A stretch of DNA of 47,041 bases. Origin: CALRBF01 sp964646465 (lineage in GTDB: Bacteria > Patescibacteriota > Minisyncoccia > SW-4-49-11). Positions 42,185-47,041 of the stretch are shown here, one piece after another (position 1 is the first letter of the stretch; every line of letters starts with the position of its first letter). The translations under genes were made by a program, and so were the position numbers. The DNA is taken from contig CAZYEN010000024.1 in NCBI GenBank assembly GCA_964646465.1, positions 1 to 47,041 of the forward strand, read 5' to 3'. Under the pieces are notes generated by a model. It was given only the letters and a program-made list of their open reading frames with translations, did not search any database and had not been told where the DNA came from.

Positions 42185-43774
42185 ATGAAGGGTAGATATA
42201 TAAATTTCATTGTACCAAGTATTATTGTAATAGTGGGTATAGTAAGTAGTATATCTATAGTTCGTAGTAATGTTGAATATACTCAAAAAGAACAAGAAAT
42301 TATCAATCAAGGATTGAATGAGTATATTGATCCTAGTAAGGCACTAATTTATAATCAAGAATATACTGTTATAGAGTATAAAGATAATGTAGACAAGGAT
42401 AAAAAAGATAAACTAGAGAATATTTTACCCAAAGCCACTGACGAGAGATTAGAGGTTTCTTTGCAGTATACAGATAATACCACAGATAAACTGAAAGATA
42501 AAAAACAGGACAAACAAGTGAAAAGTCTCAGTGTAAATTTAGATAAAGTACAAAAAGAAGAGATACAAGGTAAAAAGGAAGAATACGGTATTAAGAATAT
42601 AACCTCAATTCCAAATAAAGAAATAATGGATGGAATATATCCATCTAAAGAAAAAATAGATAAAATAAATAGTAATATACAACAAGAAAGACAACAAATA
42701 TTAGATTATGAGAAACAAATAAAAGTAGAAGAAACTAAGAAGTTAAGTTTACAAGATAAGTTCAAAAATTTTATACAAGGTAATAAAGCAGAAGCACTGA
42801 AGCTCAGTAATGCAAATAGTCATCTAGTTATTTATGCGGACTATAATCTGAACTATAACTTAGATCTTATAGGTAATGGACAGCAAAGTGGCAATGAATT
42901 ACAAATATACGGTAGAAATAATACTCAAGCACAAGACTTCTGGTTTAATGATTTAACAGGAGAAATAAAACCAAGCCAAAACTCTAATATGTGTATAGAG
43001 GTTGCAGGAGGACAATATTATGATGGGACAAAAATACAATTACATTATTGTAATGGTAATATAGCTCAAAAATGGGAAACATGGCCAGATAGAACAATAC
43101 GAGCTCAAGGAGCAAAATGGCTTTGTATGGATGCTAAAGATAGCTTAACTATTGGGAAAAAAGTTCAAGGATGGACTTGTTATGGAGGAGTAAATCAGAA
43201 ATTCTTAGTAGGAGAAAATGATTTTACTCAATATTCTACTGGAAGATATATGAGAATACATGCAAGTAATACTGGAACTTTTATAATTAATCAAACAGGT
43301 CACGCTCTTATATCAGTAGGAAAAAGAAATTATAATACCAAGCAATGTTGGGCTACTAATAGCTTTAGTAATTGGCCCTCAACTGATACGAATGATACAA
43401 ATGACAATGGTAAAACAAATAATATTAAAACTAATAATAATATTGAAGTAGATCGAAATGAAGATTGGAGTGAATCTATAGGTAATAGTACAGCGTATCG
43501 AAAAAGGGATCTTAGTATAGATAAGAGAACTTATGATGAAATAAAGTATATGAATGGATATTATGCTTGGTCAAAAAATTTCTGGAATGATTCTGTGAAT
43601 GTATATAATTTAGTCAATTACAACTGTGCCACCCATACTCGGAATTTATGGAATAAATATACAGGAGAATGGACTAATTTTACTGGGGCGCATACTCCTG
43701 GAGCGATATATAACTCTATATGGTGGTATAATGAACAACAAGGACCATATAGCCAGTGTAGCAAAGGTTATTAA
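42185..43774 (+). CDS. Secreted/anchored protein: coiled coil, ricin-type lectin, C-terminal Cys-His domain (candidate effector)
   Basis: 529 residues. An N-terminal hydrophobic segment (about 7-27) is a signal or anchor. It is followed by a long Lys/Glu/Asp-rich, partly coiled-coil stalk (about 30-205) and a ricin B-like trefoil (about 210-395, with CIEVAGGQYYDGTKIQLHYC, AQKWETW and LCMDAKD repeats). A Thr/Asn/Asp linker (about 396-435) leads to a C-terminal domain of about 95 residues. NYNCATHTRNLW (C481, H484) and GAHTPGAIYNSI (H503) there look like a permuted papain-fold (NlpC/P60- or CHAP-like) hydrolase site. The lectin would bind surface glycans and the C-terminus may cut. A 4-TM gene follows after 15 nt. 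The toxin/immunity reading is inference; an adhesin is the alternative. Confidence 0.7.
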   Translation: MKGRYINFIVPSIIVIVGIVSSISIVRSNVEYTQKEQEIINQGLNEYIDPSKALIYNQEYTVIEYKDNVDKDKKDKLENILPKATDERLEVSLQYTDNTTDKLKDKKQDKQVKSLSVNLDKVQKEEIQGKKEEYGIKNITSIPNKEIMDGIYPSKEKIDKINSNIQQERQQILDYEKQIKVEETKKLSLQDKFKNFIQGNKAEALKLSNANSHLVIYADYNLNYNLDLIGNGQQSGNELQIYGRNNTQAQDFWFNDLTGEIKPSQNSNMCIEVAGGQYYDGTKIQLHYCNGNIAQKWETWPDRTIRAQGAKWLCMDAKDSLTIGKKVQGWTCYGGVNQKFLVGENDFTQYSTGRYMRIHASNTGTFIINQTGHALISVGKRNYNTKQCWATNSFSNWPSTDTNDTNDNGKTNNIKTNNNIEVDRNEDWSESIGNSTAYRKRDLSIDKRTYDEIKYMNGYYAWSKNFWNDSVNVYNLVNYNCATHTRNLWNKYTGEWTNFTGAHTPGAIYNSIWWYNEQQGPYSQCSKGY

Positions 43775-43789
43775 TTAAGAGTTCAAAAT

Positions 43790-44152
43790 ATGAAATTAGC
43801 TATAAGATTATTATCATTTTCTACAGGAATCAGTATTGCACTCCCCTTACTATTTTACTTACTTAGTTCCTGGGAGATGAAGGGACTAGAAGGTAAGGGA
43901 TTATATGTAGCTATATTAGGTCTTGGGTTTTTAGTACAGACTGTTATGGTACTTATCTTGTCAGTTTTAGTTTTGATAGGAGATTCATCTAAATTAAAGT
44001 TATTAAAAATTATTTTAATTATATTAGTTTATTTACCTTTAATTTATATGCTATTTTTTAATAACTCAGCTTATGTTTTATTATGTATAATAAGCTTAAT
44101 AATATGGATTATATATATTGTTCTAGAATATAAAAAGCTAACTAAGGAGTAG
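43790..44152 (+). CDS. Four-TM small membrane protein (candidate immunity/partner)
   Basis: 120 residues with four hydrophobic helices (about 5-25, 38-62, 72-90, 92-112) and short loops; family not recognised. It lies 15 nt after the ricin-domain gene with the same promoter. A second, diverged 4-TM gene of the same size follows a remnant of the ricin gene's 3' end, so the two genes travel as a pair. Protection of the producer membrane or help in export are the two obvious readings. Confidence 0.65.
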   Translation: MKLAIRLLSFSTGISIALPLLFYLLSSWEMKGLEGKGLYVAILGLGFLVQTVMVLILSVLVLIGDSSKLKLLKIILIILVYLPLIYMLFFNNSAYVLLCIISLIIWIIYIVLEYKKLTKE

Positions 44153-44230
44153 ATTTAACTGAAATATTAAAAAATTCAACATAAAAGGATATACAAAATA
44201 CAGGCTTCTTATCTACTTCCAGCAAATACT

Positions 44231-44304
44231 AGATCTGATTTGGGTGATATCTCCATAAAAATGAGCAACAAGGACTGTATAGTCAGTGCGGTAAAGGATA
44301 TTAG
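44231..44304 (+). pseudogene. Remnant of a second ricin/Cys-His gene (3' tail)
   Basis: In one frame 44260-44304 encodes NEQQGLYSQCGKGY and a stop, against NEQQGPYSQCSKGY at the end of the intact gene. Nucleotide similarity extends back to about 44231 but crosses frames and stops, so only a decayed tail remains. It precedes a 4-TM gene by 14 nt, like the intact copy. Confidence 0.8.
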
Positions 44305-44318
44305 ATAAAAGTTACTTT

Positions 44319-44690
44319 ATGAAACAATGGTATGTGAGAATAATGGCGGTTTTAAGTATCGTGTGGGGAGTATTTTTTATAAGTTACTTATTACTTCCTC
44401 CAGAGAACGGATATGATCTACTCCGCACATATTGGACACTGGGAATAAGTTTAATTATCTTAATTTTTGGATATATTCCCTATATCATTCATATATACAT
44501 AAAAAATTCATATACATATGAGAAACTTATATCAATAATCAGTATACTAAGTGTTAGTAGTTACTTTGTTATTATTTCATTTAATAGGTTTTATATAATT
44601 CCTGTAGAGTATCATTTTATAATAGGAATACTGGGCTGGATTTTATTAGGCACAATTGATATTTCTCGTACATTAAAGAAAAATAAGTAG
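44319..44690 (+). CDS. Four-TM small membrane protein, orphan partner
   Basis: 123 residues, four hydrophobic helices, family not recognised and sequence quite different from the 43790 gene, though with the same size and topology. It directly follows the decayed effector tail. It appears to be the surviving partner gene of a second, lost effector, a pattern common for orphan immunity genes. A terminator hairpin at 44694-44715 follows. Confidence 0.62.
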   Translation: MKQWYVRIMAVLSIVWGVFFISYLLLPPENGYDLLRTYWTLGISLIILIFGYIPYIIHIYIKNSYTYEKLISIISILSVSSYFVIISFNRFYIIPVEYHFIIGILGWILLGTIDISRTLKKNK

Positions 44691-44693
44691 TTT

Positions 44694-44715
44694 AAACAGC
44701 TAAGATAAGCTGTTT
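44694..44715. terminator. Terminator hairpin AAACAGCT/AGCTGTTT
   Basis: Stops the 4-TM gene on plus; on minus it follows tRNA relic R6a, exactly as the same hairpin follows tRNA-Asn. Probably a duplicated tRNA terminator. Confidence 0.7.
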
Positions 44716-44723
44716 AAATGGAG

Positions 44724-44852
44724 TTTGCTCCGCGAGTAGGATTACAAATCAGTCGTGAATGGGATTCATTCCTTGGAACCACTCGGTTCCAATACCTCTA
44801 CTACGGGAAACTCCTGTTTCCCGACCCCTTCCCGAGGTTCGAATCCTACTCT
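44724..44852 (-). repeat. Structured tRNA-Asn pseudogene-like element R6a (twin copy 2)
   Basis: Outer arms GAGTAGGATT (44734-44743) and AATCCTACTC (44842-44851) are perfectly complementary. Internal hairpins are TTGGAACC-actc-GGTTCCAA (44773-44792) and CGGGAAAC-tcct-GTTTCCCG (44804-44823). Differences from twin copy 1 keep the first hairpin through G-U pairs. Starts with GCTCCGCGAGTAGG as in tRNA-Asn. Confidence 0.7.
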
Positions 44853-44870
44853 CTCAAAAGCAATAACAAA

Positions 44871-44900
44871 GATAAAACCAGGAATTGCCCTGGTTTTATC
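44871..44900. terminator. Hairpin terminator between R6a and R6b
   Basis: A 12-bp stem GATAAAACCAGG/CCTGGTTTTATC, lying on the minus strand just after relic R6b. The counterpart at 39490-39520 is decayed. Confidence 0.7.
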
Positions 44901-44905
44901 TTGTT

Positions 44906-45000
44906 TGGCTCCGGGAGTTGGACAATGTTCGAACCTTTGAGTGGTAGGGAAGTGGTATTTACCCCACACCCCTCTCACTATAGTTTAGGAGAAATGAAAA
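44906..45000 (-). repeat. tRNA 3'-end relic with ACTATAGTTT block, R6b
   Basis: Plus strand: TGGCTCCGGGAGTTGG, CAATGTTCGAACCTTTGAGT, then TTACCCCACACC and CTCACTATAGTTTAGG. On the minus strand it ends with GGAGCCA. With R6a and the hairpins it fills the 350-bp gap at 44691-45043; no gene is supported there. Confidence 0.7.
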
Positions 45001-45019
45001 GCCCCGGCAGTGCCGGGGC
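45001..45019 (-). terminator. Terminator of 118-residue gene
   Basis: GCCCCGGC/GCCGGGGC stem with a 3-nt loop and TTTTC on the minus-strand exit. Confidence 0.8.
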
Positions 45020-45043
45020 AAGAGAGAAATGATGCTTGGGATT

Positions 45044-45400
45044 TCAGACTGGGATTGAGGTTTGGTTGATCACCGCAGGAGGTGATGACCAAAGCCCTGA
45101 TAGAGCTTGGATGACCAGGGTGTGAATCCCTGGAGAATCTTCCCCATCATCACCCCAATCAAATGCCTCTCCTTTGAAGACCCTGAACTCATATTTGGTA
45201 AGATGGATCACATCGATACCAAGAATTGATTCAAGAGCCTCCAGGGCAGTTTTTACCTCTGGGGAGACCTCCCCATCAAGTACCTGCGAGGAGACTGCGA
45301 TATATCTCCCGGGTAACACATAAACCTCTCGGTTTACGTGGTATGACCGTGAGTGATATAATGAAGTGATGACGATTCTACCAAGGTTGGTGTTGGACAT
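45044..45400 (-). CDS. Orphan soluble protein (118 aa)
   Basis: Not recognised. No signal or membrane segment. A strand-rich N-terminal half (GRIVITSLYHSRSYHVNREVYVLPGRYIAV), a helix (SPEVKTALEALESILG), then ...YEFRVFKGEAFDWGDDGEDS with an acidic patch. It is markedly GC-richer than the rest of the window, with a consensus promoter and strong terminator, so it is likely well expressed. It shares flanking DNA, but no protein similarity, with the 87-residue gene at 38941, like two cargoes in one cassette frame. Confidence 0.65.
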   Translation of the reverse strand: MSNTNLGRIVITSLYHSRSYHVNREVYVLPGRYIAVSSQVLDGEVSPEVKTALEALESILGIDVIHLTKYEFRVFKGEAFDWGDDGEDSPGIHTLVIQALSGLWSSPPAVINQTSIPV

Positions 45401-45432
45401 GACAGTTTTTGAGAATGAGCTTTTGCATAAAG

Positions 45433-45461
45433 ACTATAGCATATTTTTGTAATTTTGTCAA
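45433..45461 (-). promoter_or_regulatory. Consensus promoter of 118-residue gene
   Basis: Minus-strand TTGACA, 17-nt spacer ending TGC, then TATAGT. Near copy of the promoter at 39231-39259. Confidence 0.75.
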
Positions 45462-45512
45462 TATTAAATAACATTATACCTTAAACTATATCTCACTTAT
45501 CTACAAACCAAA

Positions 45513-45534
45513 AAACAGCTAAAATAAGCTGTTT
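45513..45534 (-). terminator. tRNA-Asn terminator
   Basis: AAACAGCT/AGCTGTTT hairpin followed by a T-run on the minus strand, 10 nt after the tRNA CCA. Confidence 0.8.
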
Positions 45535-45584
45535 AAAGGGAGTTGGCTCCGCGAGTAGGATTCGAACCTACGACCAATCGGTTA

Positions 45585-46138
45585 CACCTTGTCCTAATAT
45601 TTCTAAAAGGCGTGGACTATATCATCATCCATCTATTTGATGGAGCGAGGCGCTTCCATTATATTTCTATAATGTACTCCCTTACGGGATAGTCTCTGAA
45701 CCTTTCTAGTTTAACTAGACTTGGCTGCTGATTGCCTTAGTATTACTACCTTAGGTTTCCAGCAATTCACCTCGTGTTTCAACTTCTGTTACCAGAAGAG
45801 GCTGCGACTAAATCTGCGTGAATTTCTTTGTGGCAGTTTGAACATACTAACATACATTTATCAAGTTCATTTTTAATCTTTTCCCAAGATCTAGTAACAC
45901 CTTTATAAGATATACCAAAGTCTTTTTGAGTTGGATCAATATGATGAAACTCTAATGCATCTGCACATTTACTATACCCACAACTGGTACATTTACCACC
46001 AAGATAGGATATAGCTTTCTCTTTCAGAAGTTTTCTTCTTTTAGAAACTGCTTTTTTGAGATATTCAGCCCGATCAGAATATTTTCTTTTATCAGACATA
46101 CTAATATAATTATTGTACGACGACTCAAGAAGGCATTC
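45585..46138 (-). ncRNA. Group IA intron with HNH reading frame
   Basis: 554 nt; the 5' exon ends in U and the intron ends in G, as group I splicing needs. Core elements on the minus strand: P3 CGAGGT (45769-45774) with GCCTCG (45646-45651); P4 TGCTG/CAGCA in AATTGCTGGAAAC and AATCAGCAGCCAAG; P6 TCTAGT/ACTAGA; R GTTCAGAGACTAT (45689-45701) pairing with S ATAGTCC (P7, 45614-45622); P8 CCATC/GATGG. Two hairpins between R and P3' (CCC-gtaa-GGG and CATTATA-gaaa-TATAATG) are P7.1 and P7.2, diagnostic of subgroup IA. A convincing P1 with its U-G pair was not found by eye. The endonuclease frame lies upstream of P3. Confidence 0.92.
45779..46099 (-). CDS. Intron-encoded HNH homing endonuclease
   Basis: 106 residues. 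After a basic helical start (KYSDRAEYLKKAVSKRRKLL), a treble-clef HNH domain follows: C37-x2-C40, H52-H53 in LEFHHIDP, C86-x2-C89 in CMLVCSNCHKEIH with H90 and H94. The catalytic HNH and the zinc cysteines are intact. It starts 40 nt into the intron and ends 4 nt before P3, so it does not disturb the ribozyme core. It would cut intron-less tRNA-Asn genes and spread the intron. Confidence 0.9.
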   Translation of the reverse strand: MSDKRKYSDRAEYLKKAVSKRRKLLKEKAISYLGGKCTSCGYSKCADALEFHHIDPTQKDFGISYKGVTRSWEKIKNELDKCMLVCSNCHKEIHADLVAASSGNRS

Positions 46139-46230
46139 ACAGCCGACTGCTCTACCGCTGAGCTATCGCGGAATTTAAGTTTTCTAAGGTACTTGTTTAT
46201 TTTACATAATAAAATCAATTTAGTCAATAT

Positions 46231-46345
46231 ATGTGGGGAGAAGAAAAAATTACAAGTTGCAAAACTACTCCACCCCGTCCAGCAGAGCTGTCCACACCCG
46301 GCACTCCGTACCGCCCTCGCCAGCGAAGGACAAGGGGAATTTTTA
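46231..46345 (+). other. GC-rich intergenic segment before metallopeptidase gene
   Basis: A short stretch with CCCCGTCC and GGACAAGGGG arms about 45 nt apart, followed by AATTTTTA. It may be a REP-like or terminator structure. The open frame through it is in phase with the next gene but has a Pro/Arg/Thr-rich, non-conserved look, so it is treated as leader DNA. Confidence 0.35.
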
Positions 46346-46354
46346 TGCTATACT
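46346..46354 (+). promoter_or_regulatory. Extended -10 of metallopeptidase gene
   Basis: TGCTATACT ends 8 nt before the ATG at 46363, implying a near-leaderless mRNA and supporting the short start. Confidence 0.55.
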
Positions 46355-46362
46355 GTCTCTAT

Positions 46363-46869
46363 ATGCTAAATTACAGAATCAAAAAATCAGCTAAGGCTAA
46401 GAGGGTGAGTATCAAGATTGACCAGAATCGGCAAGTGAGTCTGATTATTCCTCCTAGATTTCCAGAATATTTAGCTAAACAATTTATAATCCAAAAACAA
46501 GCTTGGATTGAGGATAAGTTATCCACTATCCCAAAGAATATTTATACTCAAGAGCATTATAAAAAGCATAAAGAGAGGGCGAGGGAAATTATTACAAATC
46601 GAGTTCAATATTGGGCTCAGATTATGGGTCTTAGTTATAATAGACTGAGTATTAGACATACTACAACCCGTTGGGGCAGTTGTTCTAGTAAAAGAAATCT
46701 TAACTTTTCATATAAATTAATGTTCTTGGAGCCTGAGTTGATGGATTATATTATAATTCACGAGCTTGCTCATCTTGTAGAGATGAATCACTCTAAGAGA
46801 TTTTGGAATATCGTGGGGACTTATTGTGAGGACTATCGAGAATTGAGAACTAGGCTTAAAAATTGCTAA
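46363..46869 (+). CDS. YgjP-like (DUF45) zinc metallopeptidase
   Basis: 168 residues from the ATG at 46363; longer in-frame starts (46231, 46345) cross the promoter. The N-terminal half is YgjP-like (VSLIIPPRFPE, FIIQKQAWIEDKL), then TTRWGSCSSKRNLNFS and the zinc motif HELAH (H133, E134, H137), with MNHSKRFW supplying a third ligand. Cytosolic, substrate unknown. This widespread family often sits alone. The gene is outside the accessory stretch. Confidence 0.88.
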   Translation: MLNYRIKKSAKAKRVSIKIDQNRQVSLIIPPRFPEYLAKQFIIQKQAWIEDKLSTIPKNIYTQEHYKKHKERAREIITNRVQYWAQIMGLSYNRLSIRHTTTRWGSCSSKRNLNFSYKLMFLEPELMDYIIIHELAHLVEMNHSKRFWNIVGTYCEDYRELRTRLKNC

Positions 46870-46882
46870 TTTATCCAAAATA

Positions 46883-46891
46883 TGCTATAAT
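46883..46891 (+). promoter_or_regulatory. Extended -10 of bcp
   Basis: TGCTATAAT with TTGCTA 17 nt upstream of the TATAAT (46863-46868), 28 nt before the ATG. Confidence 0.55.
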
Positions 46892-46919
46892 GTAAGATAT
46901 ATAATTAAACAACACATAT

Positions 46920-47041
46920 ATGTTAAAAGTAGGAGAATTGGTTCCAGATTTCACTCTAGTAGACCAAGATGAAAAAAGTCACACTTTATCTCAATATAGA
47001 GGGAAAAAGGTAGTTTTATATTTCTACCCTAAAGATATGAC
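46920..47041 (+). CDS. bcp: Peroxiredoxin BCP family, N-terminus only
   Basis: Only the first 40 codons are inside the window. MLKVGELVPDFTLVDQDEKS and HTLSQYRGKKVVLYFYPKDM match the opening of BCP/AhpC-TSA peroxiredoxins, thiol-dependent peroxidases. The peroxidatic cysteine expected a few residues later is beyond the edge. With msrA/msrB it fits a modest oxidative-stress set. Confidence 0.9.
   Translation, partial: MLKVGELVPDFTLVDQDEKSHTLSQYRGKKVVLYFYPKDM

Larger units (their letters stand above)
45544..46172 (-). tRNA. tRNA-Asn(GUU) interrupted by a group I intron
   Basis: The 5' exon is 46139-46172 (34 nt) and the 3' exon 45544-45584 (41 nt, CCA encoded). Joined, they give a 7-bp acceptor (TCCGCGA/TCGCGGA), D-stem GCTC/GAGC, anticodon stem GTCGG/CCGAT with the 7-nt loop CTGTTAA, variable loop TGGTC, and T-arm GTAGG-TTCGAAT-CCTAC. 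The discriminator is G73, as expected for Asn. The intron splits the anticodon between positions 35 and 36 (GU^U). No other tRNA-Asn is in the window, so splicing would be needed for this copy to work. Confidence 0.93.

Noticed and set aside
44718..45032. Open frames on both strands across 44.7-45.0 kb
   Set aside because: They cover the twin element, hairpins and relic R6b; similarity between the two loci is in structure, not in a reading frame.
35143..45543. CRISPR array or integron attC array
   Set aside because: Repeats are irregularly spaced by kilobases, differ in length and are tRNA-derived; no cas genes, no integron integrase and no GTTRRRY core sites seen.
46128..46172. Reading the 5' exon as tRNA-His (loop CTGTGAA, anticodon GUG)
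   Set aside because: The intron would then end in A rather than G, G73 and the lack of a G-1 do not fit tRNA-His, and the intron core plus 3' exon TAACCGAT give a perfect Asn loop.
46024..46227. 67-residue frame overlapping the tRNA 5' exon
   Set aside because: Shadow of the tRNA exon and of the intron endonuclease gene in another frame.
1..47041. Alternative genetic code (UGA as glycine)
   Set aside because: TGA ends several well-bounded genes (dcd, DUF4336 gene, the intron HNH gene, 86-residue gene) and a complete RF2 is encoded.

Overview
The window is an AT-rich chromosomal segment from a bacterium with a small, gene-dense genome. It most likely belongs to the Candidate Phyla Radiation (Patescibacteria); a Saccharibacteria-like lineage is plausible but not proven. 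Reasons: overlapping genes and short spacers, few Shine-Dalgarno sites, a lone small SpeD, a double-length ThyX, rpsT joined to the rpsF-ssb-rpsR operon with no rplI, a DUF3048 protein, and no amino-acid biosynthesis operons. TGA is used as an ordinary stop (dcd, the DUF4336 gene, the intron endonuclease) and a normal RF2 is encoded, so the UGA-glycine code of Gracilibacteria and Absconditabacteria is excluded.

Layout. 1-12.7 kb is core information processing: dnaE (partial), pgl, an amino-acid permease, uvrB, a lone response regulator with a DUF3048 protein, holA convergent with the rpsF-ssb-rpsR-rpsT operon, and ychF. 12.8-21.8 kb is one long plus-strand run: two small unknown genes, prfB, ftsE-ftsX, dcd-thyX and a heterodimeric ABC exporter. 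21.9-34.5 kb holds an rRNA pseudouridine synthase, envelope proteins, alr, speD, a Ca2+/Na+ antiporter, an MgtE-like Mg2+ channel, rhodanese, MscS, a hydrolase overlapping dgkA, an AEC transporter, a deoxycytidylate-deaminase-like protein and a Nudix hydrolase. 35-46 kb is accessory. 46.4-47 kb returns to chromosomal genes (a YgjP-type metallopeptidase and the start of bcp).

The accessory region is the most interesting part. A minus-strand tRNA-Asn(GUU) at 45544-46172 is split in its anticodon loop by a 554-nt group I intron of the phage-like IA type (two hairpins between P7 and P3') that encodes an HNH endonuclease. Downstream of this tRNA on its own strand, from 44.9 kb back to about 35.2 kb, lies a series of decayed tRNA 3' ends and an associated conserved block. 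The recognisable tRNA 3' ends share the orientation of the live tRNA. They separate small gene modules: a secreted ricin-lectin/Cys-His protein with a 4-TM partner and a decayed second copy, an M16 peptidase with a Nudix-like protein, and GC-richer orphan genes with their own TTGACA promoters and GC-hairpin terminators. This looks like repeated accretion of DNA at one tRNA gene, although no integrase is visible in the window.

Two promoter styles are apparent. Housekeeping genes mostly use an extended -10 (TGnTATAAT) with no good -35, sometimes only 8-12 nt before the ATG. Accessory genes use TTGACA with a 15-17 nt spacer and a -10.
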